Source of the DNA: Luzula sylvatica
Taxonomy: Eukaryota > Streptophyta > Magnoliopsida > Poales > Juncaceae
Direction of reading: 5' to 3'
Assembly (NCBI GenBank): GCA_946800325.1
Contig: OX326960.1
Span: 21,939,150 to 22,003,149, forward strand
DNA: 64,000 nt
The notes below the pieces were generated by a model that worked only from the letters and a program-made list of their open reading frames with translations, ran no database searches and was not told the DNA's origin. Positions 43,666-57,000 of the stretch are shown here, in pieces. Position 1 is the stretch's first letter; every line of letters starts with the position of its first letter. The position numbers and the translations under genes were made by a program.

Positions 43666-45054
43666 CCTCTGCAATTTAAAGACCAAAAGTGACATGATTT
43701 CTACTCTGAGAAGAATTTCTGGTTGCTCAATTAGGATAATCACAAGATCATTAACTATGGTTTAATGCCGATGTGTATTGATGATGCAAGGTCCATGTAT
43801 GATTTCCATCAAGAATTTAAATAAACATCAGCGTGACTTCATGATTCAATTTGGACAAATAGAAAATTCCGTGAAGAAACAAATAAAAGCGAGGTGAAAT
43901 ATTTTTTTCTCAAAAATATAAAGTTAATGACTTGTGACGAAATTTAAAGATCTTTTATCATAAAATACACGATTTAAGTACCTTGTTAATCTGTTTATCT
44001 TCTCCTTTTACATGAAAACAATTGACCCACTAAACTTGAAGGTTGATGAAAATATCATAATATTTTTTGTAAAAACACGTTTAATTAAAATTATCATATT
44101 TTACACGTTCGAACTTTAATTGGGATGGCCAAATTGGATTGGTTGATAATTAGATTATCTATTACTTTGCCGTTTTAGGTTTTTTCATTTGAAAACTTTA
44201 ACAAGTGAGTTTGGACGGAATACCAAAAGGTACGATAATAAATCACACTAATTATGATTTGAGGAGATGTATCATGATTAGAAAAAAATTATGGTATGGA
44301 GATATATCATCCTTTTGAAAAGAAAAAAAAATTTCCACGTCATATGTCATGTCATCAGGTTATTTGACAGTTGCATAATTGATTTAACTGTCAAGTCATC
44401 AGTTAATCGGTGGAAGAAAAACTTTAAATTAGGTGGAAAGTTAAAAAGGTTAAACGAACCAAAATAAAATTTAAGGATATGATCCTTGCAAAAAGTTGGA
44501 AAGATTAATATCAGATTTTTTTTTTCTTATTACTTCTGTATATGGTGCTGCATGATTTTTTATGAATAAAAATAAAAATAATACAATACTTGATATCATG
44601 TTTTTTTGGAAAATTATAGTGACCCTCAAATATATGTATAACAAGTCGTTTGATAGCATAAATAGAATAACAATGAAATATATAGATGCGTATATTTAGA
44701 TGAGTTAAAAATATGATAATTAGTGATATGTTGTGATAAAATATTATTTTGATATTATTTTATCACTATAATTGTAAATTGTATTAAAATGAAAAATATA
44801 ATTACTACTCAAATGTAGTGGAACTATTATCACAATTGTTAATTAGTGAAACTTTAGTTCATTTTTGGACGAGATTGCCGCACGAGTCCACATCAACATC
44901 AACATCCCCATTTAGACACTTTTTAGGGGTATAATTTCTAATAGCATTAATACTCAGTAACCTTGTATTTATGTTTTTAAATGGCAACATGAAATTAGAG
45001 TGGAATAATGAAAAAATAGTGAAAAAAAATAATTTTATTCCGCTGAATGATGAT

Positions 45055-45329
45055 GTTCGGCAATCATGGAATAACAAGGAATAGAGAAATAAATATGTTA
45101 ATCCTTCTTGTTCTTGTCGAACAAGATGAGAAGAACAATGAATAAATAGACATATTAGTGGAATTGGGCTCTTTCAGGTAAAACATGGAATTGGACTATT
45201 CCATGAATTAAACATTTTTTGTGACAAAAATACCCTTACCTATTCCTCTTCCTGCTGACGTGGATTAAATGGTAATATATGTTTTTATTTCTTCTCCCTC
45301 CCCATTTGTTTACGTGGATTAAATAATAA

Positions 45330-45410
<81 letters not shown>

Positions 45411-45747
45411 TTTTTCTCTTGTATTAAATGATAATATATTTTTTATATCTTTTCCCTCCAACGAATAGTTCAAATGACACAATAGTTTGAGCCGTTATTT
45501 TTTTTATTATGATGGTACTTGTTTTAATTAATTAAAATAATTCATCTTCATTTTATTATCATGGTACTTGTTTTAAGCTTCTTAACTTGTTAAATTATGA
45601 ACAAGGATAGTTTGGTTATTAGTTATTATTTATATCTTTTAAACCAATAATTTTATTCCATTAACATCACCGAACACTATTGGAATAAAGTTGAATAGAC
45701 ACTATTTTCTACTTCGCTATTTTTCTATTCCTTGTGTTGCCGAACAA
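45055..45747. mobile_element. TIR element candidate around an AT microsatellite
   Basis: Left end GTTCGGCAATCATGGAATAA and right end TATTCCTTGTGTTGCCGAAC are inverted over about 25 bp with a gap. A related GCCGAAC end lies near 45990. It contains an AT repeat at 45334-45406. No transposase seen. Confidence 0.45.
45334..45406. repeat. (TA)n microsatellite
   Basis: Uninterrupted AT dinucleotides, about 36 units. Confidence 0.98.
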
Positions 45748-46202
45748 GCCCAATAAGATTGGAAGAAAATGAAATATAATGGTTTAACTCTATTCCATGG
45801 AGGAGATGGAAGAGTGGAAGAAGATGGAATAGAAAAAAATTTCTCTTCCTCTCTATCATTCTTCCCAATAAAAAATATTAATTTAATTTTTACTTCCACT
45901 CTTTCACTATTTAATCTCCCGAACACCTTTAGAATAAAATAGAATTAGCTTTCTTCCACTCTTCCACTCTTCTGCTATTCCATGTATTGCCGAACGGGTA
46001 CATAATGAAATCAAATTGAAATTTAGTGAATGGTAGAGGTAGTCCGATTCGTGATACGTTAATAATATAGTATGTGTCAATGAGCTCATAATCTATTTGG
46101 TTGAGTAAGACACAAAAAAACATATGTTATGAGAGATTGTGAGTTCAATCTTCATTGACATCAATGGATGAATGACATATAAGACTTCTCCATTTATTAT
46201 CA

Positions 46203-46203
46203 A

Positions 46204-46235
<32 letters not shown>

Positions 46236-46236
46236 C
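46203..46236. repeat. (AAT)n microsatellite
   Basis: About ten trinucleotide units, running into CAACAACA. Confidence 0.9.
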
Positions 46237-47497
46237 AACACAGTACGTGATACGTTAGTGTATAATTTGAAACGAACGTTTTTCAAACCGGTCAAATTAA
46301 ACGGAATACGCTATTAATTCTCCAAATTTGGCTATTTGTCTATAGTTAGATGTTTTGTATTTGTTTATAGTTGAATTGTTTTACATAATACAAATAAAAT
46401 AAATCGGTATATAATAGTATATCAGTATACACTTTTTGATTCATAAATAATCGAAAAATATAATTATTTTATTAAAAAAATGTTTATTTCATTTAAATAA
46501 CATAAATTTATAAATTATTATTGATATATATATTTTTTGATGAAAATGAGGGGGGCTTTCACATCCCCCACCCATCTTAAATTATTATTGATATTTTTCT
46601 CGTCTTAATTCTAATTCGAAATTTATTGTAAAAATACGTATTATGCGACCAATACATGTATAATAAGATATCTTTTACAACAAAATATAAAATATGCAAA
46701 TTATCAATTAGGTTGGGTACGAGAATAACAATACCTATATTATTCTTAATAAGTAATTATTCGTGAATTATTTTTGTATTATTCGCGATAGACATTAGTG
46801 ATATAATATTCAATTTAAAGACCAAAAGTGACATGATTTTCAATTTCAGAAGAATTTTTTGCTGGTCAATTTAGATAATCACAATATCATTAACAATGTT
46901 TTAATGCTGATGTGTATTGAATTGATGATGTAAGATCCATGTATTATTTCCATCGATAATTAATTAAACATCTGTGTGACTTCATGGTTCTATTCGGACA
47001 AAAAGAAAATTCCGTGAAGAAACAATTAAAAGCAAGGTGAAATATTTTTTTCTCAAAAATATAAAGTTAATGACTTGTGGCGAAATTTAAAGATCTTTTA
47101 TCACAAAAGAAAAGACATGATTTTAAGTACAATACTTTACCTTGTTAATGTGTTTGTCTTCTCCTTTTTCCTTTTTTTCATAAAAATCATTGACCCACTA
47201 AACTTGGAACATGTTTATCTCCGAGCTTAAATCACTTTTTAAAAGTATAATTTTTTCAAAATTATTTGCCGAAAGATATGCCCCTATGTTTAGGTGGACT
47301 GATTAAAAGTTCAAACCGTGATCAATTTGTTTTGAAATTTGATTTTTGGATATGAAACTAGTAAACTATACACAAAGATAAGACTTTCTTTTTCCAAACT
47401 CATGCATGGCTTGTATATAATCATATTTATATACAAGCATGCCATTTTTTCCTATTTAACACTTTGATCAAGAGAAAAAAGTAAATGAGAACAAAAA

Positions 47498-49048
47498 TCA
47501 TCTCCATTTTTCTCTATTGGAATAACTAGGACAACAACTCTCTTGAGCAATATCTTTAATTTGAATTTTGGTATCGTATAATTGCCCAATTTTCCAATCC
47601 ATCGGGAGAATTTCATCTTCGGTCCATACCCATTTACCATCATAACCTCCCGTCACCACGAGACGAAATTTTAGCGGGCCATGTGGCGCCCTATGAGTGG
47701 TCCAAATCGGCCCCTTCTTTTGCGACATGTATCGCCATACCGACGAACCGACCTATATAAAAAAAATAATTAGATAAAAATACTTACAATATGGTTATAA
47801 ACTATATAGTATATTATAAAATTCAATTGATTATGAACTACTTGCAATATGGTTATAACTAATTAACTATAAAGTATATTAAAAAGTCAAATTGATTATA
47901 TTATTGTTTGGCAATAATATTAGGCACCACCCATAATTTACCCCGCACTTTACCCGCATTGACTGATTAGGAAACTCAATTCATTAATTACATTCCTAAT
48001 TAATATAAGCGGGGTAGATTGCGGGTTTAATTAGCGTGGTGTATAGTATATTTCATTGTTTGGAATGTATAATTGAAGCTTATGAGAATCTAATTAATGA
48101 ACTCATAAATGCGATAACTTCCATGTAGTGTTTCGAACTGAAAATGGCATGAATCATGATTCCATCTATTTGTATATTTTGGAAATTAAAATTGACACGT
48201 TGCCTAATGTAGACTTATTTGATACAAGCACGTAAGAAAAACTAAGAAAATAATTTAAACTTACTTGGGCGATTTCGACCGCCACGATATCGGTTTGTCC
48301 GCCTTGATACAGAAATTTGATCGTTAAATGATTTGGATTTTGGCTAATTTCTTCTATTCTTATCGAAAGGTTTTTCTTGTATTCACACGGTACTCTGTTT
48401 CAAATAAAAAAATAATGTTACTAACGAAGGACAATCCAAAAATAATAATTAAGTTAATAGTTCTTAATTACTATTCGAACTAACCTTCTAAATTGAACGT
48501 GTATTTTTCCGAGTTTAATCAAATCGAGGCCCCCCTCGTCATTGGCCAAAGCCACGAAAGCTTTTTTACTTAGAATAAAGCTAGTCCCGTTATTGTTATT
48601 TCTTTTCGTATCGGTAACTATCACTTTTACCCCTTCTTTCTTGCATAGCTTTTCGTCCTCACATCTCACCTAGGCATTTCATCGAACAGGTTAGCTACAC
48701 AAACTTGACAATCCAAATTGAATTTTTTTACTTTGAAAAACTTGAATTGAAGTTAATTACCTCGAAACAAGCTCCGCAACCGTCTCCTTCCCGGAAGAGA
48801 TTCGAGCTTCCGGCAGCAATATAACCTCCGTTTAGTTCCGTAGCCATGGACCCATATCCACAAGCACCCACTATTACAAATTGGAAGTATTTAGATTCTG
48901 TAAACATGAACAATTCATAGAAATTAATAAATTTACCATTTAGAAGGGCGGAAGAAGAGAAGAACGAAGCTTTTGCTTGTTGGGCACACCAATCACAAGC
49001 CGAAGCAGAGCGAGAAAGAAAGGCAAGAACTAAGAAGAGACTTATCAT
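47498..49048 (-). CDS. Expansin-like A (EXLA), 5 exons, 263 aa
   Basis: Exons on the minus strand are 48937-49048, 48761-48870, 48485-48669, 48265-48394 and 47498-47752, all with GT-AG introns and consistent phase; the stop is TGA at 47498-47500. Residues 1-17 form a signal peptide before CDWC, so the product is secreted to the cell wall. Residues about 38-136 form the double-psi beta-barrel domain (GACGYGSMATELNGG, EGDGCGACFEVRC, VTDT). Residues about 148-245 form the C-terminal beta-sandwich (KFLYQGGQTDIVAVE, GSSVWRYM, LVVTGGYDGKWVW, DIAQESC). Where alpha- and beta-expansins have His-Phe-Asp, this protein has Ser104-Phe-Ile, as known for expansin-like proteins; wall-loosening activity is unproven for that group. 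The length is normal for EXLA. Intron 1 is only 66 bp and in frame. The 512-bp intron 4 holds an imperfect local duplication (47780-47900). Confidence 0.93.
47925..48055. repeat. Small inverted repeat in EXLA intron 4, MITE-like
   Basis: CACCACCCATAATTTACCCCGC near 47932 and GCGGGGTAGATTGCGGGTTT near 48009 (before GCGTGGTGTA) are imperfect inverted copies. Possibly a degraded miniature transposon inside the intron. Confidence 0.4.
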
Positions 49049-49300
49049 GATTACAGAGATAAAGATGGTACCAATTTTTGAGGTTTTTTGTGGGTATGGA
49101 AAGAAAGAGAAGCTTAGAGGAGAGAAAGAAGTGGGTTTGCAGTATGATGTGATGATGATAAGTACTGAGCAAGCTTCGAGCCTAAAAAAGAGGACAAGAG
49201 AGGGGAGAGAGAGAGAGAGAGAAGAGAAAGAGACGTGGTGAGATCGAACTTAATTCAAACAAAACAAGGATAACTGTGTTTTTAGCATTAAAAAAATCGA
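49049..49300 (-). promoter_or_regulatory. EXLA upstream region, GA-rich
   Basis: The sequence before the EXLA start carries a purine-rich run with (GA)n near 49205-49222, which reads as CT-rich on the gene's strand, a common feature of plant core promoters and 5' UTRs. No clear TATA box was fixed. Confidence 0.4.
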
Positions 49301-49749
49301 ATGGCTATGAAATTGATGGGAGCCATAATCCATCTCCAACATATATCATAAGATAATAATAATTATATAATTTTAAGACCAAATAATAATAAGCCAAATT
49401 AACATAATTAGATAAAACATGACATTATACCTATAAATCATAACTGTATTACATGGTAATGGTAAGTCAAAATGCTCATAATTGTGTACCTATACATCAA
49501 TATTTAGCAAAATATGAGAAAAAATATATAAAATGTTTTGTATTGGAGATTTAGGAGACCTAATTAATAACTGTGAGAGCCTTTCGGATAGAGACAGCAA
49601 GGTTGAAATTGTTGCATAAATGGGTTGGTGGTCCTCACGTATTAAATAAGAAAAATTAACAATTAAATGAAGAATTAAATTTTTGTAAATGAGTTAAAAT
49701 TGAAATATTATAAGATTAAGTAAAAAAAAATAAGATGAAAAAAGAAAAG

Positions 49750-49780
<31 letters not shown>

Positions 49781-50402
49781 GCCTACCACTTATACACGGG
49801 CGTATAGTGTCGCGAGAAAAGACGAAAAGAGATAAATCTGAAGTACAACCTATTCAAGACAAATGAATTTGATAATCTCCATTCAGAGGACAAATGGAGA
49901 CCCTTTTTTTACTTGTTTATGTAAATGTTTTTGTTTAAATTGAAACTTAATAACAAAAATAAATATGAATATGTATTTATCATATTAGTGTTAGATTTAT
50001 GGTGACAATATTGTGAAAATTTATTATATTCCGTATTTATAGATATTTAAATGTGTTCTTTTATTTATCTATTAGTTTAGTTAAAACTTAAAAGATAAAA
50101 TGATCAAGAAAATTAGACCAGCATTTTATTCTTTTACAATCTTAAACAAACATTATCAAAGTGTTTTCCAGAATTTAGTGTACTGAACATGAAATCAAAT
50201 TATATTTAATAATAATAGATAATTTATATAAATATAGTTTGCTTTTTTTTTTTTTTTTTCTTCTCTCATTTTCTCTAAAATAATATTGCACAAGTCTATA
50301 GCGAGTCTTAGTTGTCAAAGTTGAGAACAAGTCCACCATTTTAAAATAATATTATATTGATTTTCTAATTTGAATATAATTTTCTTAAAGGGAGAAAAGG
50401 AA
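49301..50402. other. AT-rich intergenic, (GA)n at 49750-49777
   Basis: Contains an uninterrupted GA repeat and a poly-T run near 50244-50260. No gene recognised. Confidence 0.6.
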
Positions 50403-51175
50403 AAGGTTTAAAAACCTTAACTAATTTTAATATTTCTAAAAATAAATTGAATTTCTTACTCTCCTATTTTATTGAAGTTAAAATTGGGTTTAAAACTTAG
50501 GATAGTGATATTGACAGGAAAAATAAATACTAGATACAGGAAATTTCATTTAAATTTGGCATGAAATTAAAGAAAATTAACATTTCAAGTTTAAATTTCC
50601 TGTTCTCAGTAATATTATTTTCTGTTAATATCATTACCCTAAAACTTATTCTTTTAACTACAAAACCCTCGCATTTTCATACTTGATTATATTAAAGTTC
50701 ACTTGCCTCTTTTAAATAGTTTTAAAATAGAAATTGTTTTCACCATCCATTAATTACCATTTAGACATCGTCCATCAATTTCTACTTTTTTATGTCTATT
50801 ATACATTTATATTTGTTTGATATACCTTTTGATATTGAAATTATATATTATTTAAACATATTAGATGTTCATTATTTATATGACAATAAACATTATTATA
50901 TGTATATAATACATTTTATTTTTATATATGTATTGTATGTATGTTTATTATATAAGCCTAGACAAATTAAATCAAATTTATTTACATAATAATTTTTGAA
51001 AAGATCACAACTACATAAATTTAAAAACCACAAACAACTGATGAAATATTTCTAGTATATTAGTAATAGCTAAAACTTTCACAATTCCAAACATAATAAA
51101 AACACATCTAACTTTTTATTTCGTCATTGTGGACTAACTTTTGGTATATTACATATTGGAGTAATGGTACTCCAT

Positions 51176-51360
51176 TTTTTTTTATCTAAATTCAAATTAT
51201 GAATTGACATATATGAATCAATGATCGGAGTCTAGACCACGAATCATGGCCATTATAAGTTTCTATTTTTTTTATATTGATATCGCCGGAACTCGAACCC
51301 ATAACCTCGGCAACATGTGATTTTATTGTGTCGAACACTCAACCACTAGGCTATATGACA
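51176..51360 (-). mobile_element. tRNA-derived SINE-like unit
   Basis: On the minus strand the head has an A box (TAGCCTAGTGG) and, about 55 bp on, a B box (GGTTCGAGTTCC), the internal RNA polymerase III promoter of tRNA genes. About 110 bp of unrelated body and an A-rich tail (GATAAAAAAAAA) follow. It does not fold as a complete tRNA. Target duplication not certain (AAATG on both sides). Confidence 0.6.
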
Positions 51361-51922
51361 TTTGGTTTATCATTCAATAATTGACTGTCACATAACAATT
51401 CAACATGCAATCAAAGAAAAATACAAGGTTTATATCATCAGCCTTGCACATTATTTAAAATATCCTTTATTCTCACATATTATATAAAATTGACCGATCG
51501 AGTGAATTCAAATGAACAATTTAGTAAAGGAAAAATTGTAAAAAAATCCTAACTTGTTTTAATATTTCTAAAAATGAATTGAATTTCTTACTCATCTAGA
51601 ACATTAAACTTAACAAAATCGGATTTCAAAGTAATTCTAAACTAAATTACCCTCGCATTTCTATATTTGATTATATTAAACCTCCCTTACGTTTTTAAAT
51701 ATTTTTAAAATAAAAATTATCTTCACCGTCCATTAATTATCATCTAAACATCTCCCATCAACTTCTATTATTTTATATTTATTATACATTTATATGTGCT
51801 CCTTAGACTTTTTGATATTTAAATTACACACTATGTGAACATATTGAATATTCATTATTCATATTAAATGGACAATAAGCATTATTATGTGTACATGATA
51901 TATTTTTATTTTTGTTATTATA

Positions 51923-52627
51923 TCTTATGTATAAAGTAGAGAGAATTGCAAGAATTATGTGCCTCCACGTCACCAGGGGTATTTGTGTAAAAAAAAAAAA
52001 TTTTAATTTACATTTTGGCCCTTTTTAGTTTAAAAAATTACATTTTGGTCTTTTTTATTTACATTTTGGTCCTCTTTTATTTACATTTCGGTCCTTTTTT
52101 ACATTTTTGAATTTACGTTTTGGTCCTTTTTATTTATATTTTGGTCATTTTTAGTTTTAGTTTATATTTTGATCCTTTTTATTAACATTTAGGTCCTTTT
52201 TTATTTAAATTTCGGTCCTTTTTTACATTTTAATTTACATTTTAGTCCTTTTTAGTTTTAATTTATATTTTGGTCCTTTTTTACATTTTGATTCTTTTTC
52301 CTTATTTTATATTTTGGTCCTTTTTTACATTTGGTCTTTTTTTCCTATTTTACATACATATTAAAATTTGCGAATATGTCCTGATTATATTAATCGATTT
52401 TAGAAGCACCTGAACAAATGCTATTTATACAAATTATATTAGAAAATAATATCCGTGATAGACTAATTTCATGAACCTTATGCATCTATTGACATCATGA
52501 TATTTGCAAATATGTCATGATTAGATTAATTTAGTTCAAACGCATGCGCGTTAATTCGCACACGCGCTAATTCTATTTAAATAATTATATAAAAAAATCC
52601 CGCGCAATTGCGCGGGGATAAAGCTAG
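51923..52627 (+). mobile_element. Non-autonomous Helitron (705 bp)
   Basis: Begins TC (TCTTATGTATAAAGTAGAGA), preceded by A. Ends in the perfect hairpin CCCGCGCAATTGCGCGGG (52599-52616), 11 bases before CTAG, followed by T. This is the rolling-circle transposon pattern with insertion between A and T and no target duplication. The interior is a run of diverged TTTTGGTCCTTTTTA repeats on one strand. No RepHel frame. Confidence 0.9.
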
Positions 52628-52735
52628 TATTTTTTAAGAATATGACAAAAATGTGGGAATTATATAGCATATTAGTGTAATAGCCAAATCTTATACAATT
52701 CTAAACATGAAAAAACACATCAATAATTATGATTG

Positions 52736-53726
52736 GTATAACTTAAGTCCAATCATTTTATGCCGACTATTACGTAATGAGGCCATATACAGTACCCCAA
52801 ATTTCCCCACAACCCCCTCTATATTTCTAATTGATTATTAATTATTAGAATAATTAACAAAATGACATTATATTAATAGTTAATTAATATATAATTAAAA
52901 TATATATACATTAATAATTCTTAATTAATATCAATTAATTGTTAATTGAATGTATTTTTATTAATGACCATTTTAATTAATCACTAATTAATTATTAATT
53001 GGTGATACAGAGGATGTGATGGGAAAATGAGGGGGTATGGTATAATTATCCTTTATTATCTTGACTAAGTTTTGCTTTAACATTTTTACAAGTATGGTCC
53101 AAATAAAATATAAATGGAGAGGAGAGGGGAGTTGAGAAGTGTAGAGCTCTAAAGGCTAAAACCTAACTCTTGGATTTGGTGTCTTTCTAAGCTCACGGCT
53201 AATCTTTAGGGTGGCCACTCTAAGTTACCATCTGGCCATGTGCCTTTTAACTCAAATGAAGGACATTCATTAATCTTTCATTTATAACTCGTTTGTTTGT
53301 TTACCGTCATGGATTCATTCATGATTCATGAATGAATGAATGCCCTATACTTTAGGGCAACGTAATGCTCCCAAAAGTCGAATCTCGATCCCCCATAGTC
53401 TACTCTACACTACACAACGAGTTCTTAATTCATGCTTTCTTTGACTACCATTAGGAGTGTCCATGGACCACGTCACCACATAATATACCAATGGCCGTAT
53501 TTTGTACCTTATTTGGATTCGAATAAAAATATCCGGAGAGTTATATGATAAGATTTTTTTTTTATGATTTTTTAAAAAAAAAATTATTTTGGATATTTAT
53601 CGGTTAATGAATATTTAATGATAAGATTCTGATGTATTTTTTTTATCAAATTAAAAGTCAAATTAAACGTCAAATTAAAGGTATAAATAGTACATATTAC
53701 GATAGTTAAACGTCAAATTGAAGGTA
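52736..53726. other. AT-rich intergenic with a MITE candidate at 52793-53040
   Basis: 52793-53040 has imperfect inverted ends (CCCCAAATTTCCCC... and ...GGGAAAATGAGGGGGT) with TAATTAAT-rich inner sequence, like 43415-43665. The part near 53140-53460 is less AT-rich but shows no domain. 53530-53725 holds two diverged copies of a GATAAGATTTTTTTTTATGAT block. Confidence 0.4.
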
Positions 53727-53962
53727 GGGGAGTTTTATGATAGATATATTTTTTTTTATCATGGACCGATTTAAAAAAAAAAAAAATTTGAATATTTGTT
53801 AAATAATGATTTTTTTTGTAAGATTCTAGTGTATATTTATAATTTAATGCTATCCAAAACATAAATTTTGTATAATTAATTAATAAATAGCTAAAATTCT
53901 TAAAATATTTTTTTGAAAAATAGTCCATGATAAAAAAAAATAGATCTATCATAAAACTTCCC
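53727..53962. mobile_element. MITE candidate (about 236 bp)
   Basis: Inverted ends of about 45 bp: GGGGAGTTTTATGATAGATA on the left and, inverted, GGGAAGTTTTATGATAGATC on the right, continuing through TTTTTTATCATGGAC. The interior is AT-rich. Target duplication not resolved. Confidence 0.55.
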
Positions 53963-54008
53963 AGTACAAAGTTATGTATAAGATGAATATATTGGATAAA
54001 AGTAACGA

Positions 54009-54091
<83 letters not shown>
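54009..54091. repeat. Compound (TG)n(TA)n(CA)n microsatellite
   Basis: TG about 11 times, then TA about 27 times, then CA four times, so the tract is its own inverted complement. Confidence 0.95.
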
Positions 54092-57000
54092 TAAAATATT
54101 CACATATGAGATGATCATGTGTTTATTGATTATGAATATCCATATGCCGAGTATGAAATATAAATTTGTATTGGAGATTATGTTGGTTCGAATTCTATTT
54201 CATTCTACTAACAATCTATCTCAAAGTTAATTAACAAGAATTAGATTCAAGGCGGTGAAAGTTCACACGAGATCAAATGACGTCATGCAATACAAAATAA
54301 AACTTGTCGAGACATATAAAGATGTAGGAAGAATGCAATACACAGAATATATATAACTTATAATTTTGTATTATATATTATAAATGATAATTTTTATACA
54401 ATATATGTTTCGATTAAGAATAAATTATGTTAATATAAAATATTAACAAAATATGGCATTTGTATTTGTCGTAAAAAAATAAGATTCATAAATTGAGATT
54501 GTTTATCCGAATTACACGAACATTGATGTCTTTAAATATTATTCCGTCTTTTCATCCGAATTGACGAAAATTGGAAATGATCCAAGAAATATTACGATGT
54601 CATTATTTGTGACATGTTCATGAATCTTGTTCGAGGCCCAAATCGTATAATATTGTATGTATAAAATAATATATTGAGACGATGCGACATATTAAATAAC
54701 ATTCATATTGATTGATTACACATATATACATACATACACATCACTAAAATTGGTCACATGTTAACGGTATGTATTTAACTGAGCTTAATTGGTTGAAGAT
54801 TACAATATATTAATATTAAGTTATTTACAATATCAGATTAGATAGCCTTAACCTGCTTGTAAGGGCTCCTAATAGGCAATTAAACGATAATGACAATGTC
54901 TTAATCCTGTAAGTTATAAACAATTAATTTCGAATTATAATATTTCTGCTCAAACAATAGCCACATACGTGTGCTATTTCATATTTATATTTTTGGGATT
55001 TTCTGGAAGGAGGTTCTTGTGAATTATATGAGACAAAGATTCTTTGAAATCCAAAAGTGCAAACAGTTTGCCGCATGATGCCAATCTGCACGAGTCATTC
55101 TTTCTTTCTTTTTTTCCATAGCCACCTAACCTTTTTATTTGAAATTACAGGGGATAATAATATACTAATCAAAATTAGCACTTTGTGCTTACCAAGTTTT
55201 CCATTCTTGGTCCTAATGACAAAGCTTCTTTTTTCATGCTCATGTACTAAACACTTATTTTATTGCAATGTGTGTAAAAATATTTATATTTTCTACACAA
55301 TCGACCAAATATTTATCAAAATTTATTGAAATAAATACGAAAAAAAATACATATTTTAGTTAATTACATGGTAATTATGGAAAATGGAGAAAACTATCAA
55401 TTCATGAATTTATCCATCTTCTCTATTTGCTTTGGGTCTAATTGTTCTAATAGATTTGCTAATCAAAATGTCGAGGTCTAGAGAGCCGAGCTGCTAGTTC
55501 CAATTTTTCGAGCCGACCCCTAATTGTAATTTCGAGCTCGAACCATACTTATGAACCGAGTTGAACCAAACTCGATGAATTACGATCAATCGAACTCGGC
55601 TCTAGCTGACCGCCCCGATTTACCTTTTGCTAATTGTATGAATATTATAAGCGATGATATGCATTTCCTTACAATCTACTGAAATGTTAGATGTGTTGGG
55701 ATGTCGCATGTGGATTGAATGTTACTAGCGAATTATCATTTTTTTGTTTGGACTATTTTATATGGGAATTATATGGGATGCGAAAGAATTAAATGTTCAT
55801 CGTTTCACACATAATTAATGAATTTAATGTTTTTATTCAGTTTGTTTATCATCACTCATAATTAATTAAATTTAAATTTAAAAATTTGAAAAAATAATTA
55901 TAGGACTCGATTCATTGACCTTTTTAACATGTCTTAACGAATATATATAATCCGTTTATATTGTTGAACACATGTTAAATCCATCATTGCACATGTCATC
56001 AAGGATTTTAATATTTACAATAACATTGTTTATCACCATCAATATTCAATTAACTTTAACGTTGTAAGTTTGAAAAATAAATTATTTGTAGTTGAATTAA
56101 TCCATCGTTTAACACATGTTAAAATGATGCACACATAATTAAAAAAAAAATTAACAAATGAGGAATACAATTAATTTGTATGTGATAAAACATTTTTAGT
56201 ATTCTAGGTTTACTAATTTATTATTTGTCCAGTATTAAATTAATTTTTGAATTAAATTCTATTAATTAAATTAGGACAAATATAATTTTTGTTATATTAT
56301 TTACTGCATTGTTCACTAAGGTTTGCTATTGATCTATTTTGGTTGTGATGTTATAATCACAAATTGCGATCATGTGTACTACAATATTATTTTACTGCAT
56401 GCACAAATTGAGTCATGTGTACTAAAATATTATTTTACTGCATGCTTATAAAATCATTACAAAATAATGAGTGATGATTTGGTAATAATAAAATCAATAA
56501 TAACAGATCATCATGATAACCACCATTCCTATTAATGTTAATATGTTATTATCATGTCCATGTAATTATTGTCATTAATTTTTTAGTCTATTGATGGAAC
56601 ATCATCAGAATTCTTCTCCTTCACACCAAGGATCTGTTTGCTTGTTTTTTTCTCAATGGCAGTATGGCCGTTTGGGGCCTTGGGCGTATGGCCAACAATA
56701 TACTACAAAATTACATCTATTATTAAATATTGTCTCAATAACTAATTCAATGTGGGACCAAATATCAGTGAAACAATCAGCAAAGTTTTAGTAAAATATA
56801 TTAATTGATTTAACAATTTGAAATTGCATGCCATAAAAGCAGAATGAGGAGTCGATGGTAGGTGGTTGATAGGAGAATTGGAATTGGATTTTGATGATGG
56901 AAGAGTTAGTTATTCATGCAAATCTATCACGGATGGATGGATGGATGGATGGATGGATGAATGTGGAGGAGAGTTTTGGCCGGTCGATTAATAAAAGATT

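Larger units (their letters stand above)
43003..47215. repeat. Old tandem duplication downstream of the expansin-like gene
   Basis: 43003-43400 resembles 44590-44950 (ATATCATGTTTTTTT..., GCACGAGTCCACATCAA). 43672-44040 resembles 46812-47210 (AATTTAAAGACCAAAAGTGA, GAAAATTCCGTGAAGAAACA), high eighties percent by eye. The second unit is expanded by transposon and microsatellite insertions between 44960 and 46800. No expansin exon was recognised in the first unit. Confidence 0.75.
50403..52735. repeat. Diverged direct repeat; second copy split by a Helitron
   Basis: 50403-51115 and 51530-51922 plus 52628-52735 are direct copies, about 80 percent alike by eye (CTCGCATTT, CATCCATTAATTA, ATTATACATTTATAT, then after the break CATATTAGTGTAATAGC against TATATTAGTAATAGC). 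The first copy gives the uninterrupted form of the site where the Helitron lies. Confidence 0.75.

Noticed and set aside
51290..51356. Possible tRNA gene on the minus strand.
   Set aside because: Boxes are present, but the acceptor and anticodon stems do not pair; the A-rich tail fits a SINE better.
53713..54230. Overlapping frames rich in Tyr-Ile and Thr-His on both strands.
   Set aside because: Encoded by the TG/TA/CA microsatellite.
56591..56791. A 66-residue frame with a GRLGPWAYG stretch, considered as a small secreted or captured protein.
   Set aside because: No signal peptide, domain or splice context.
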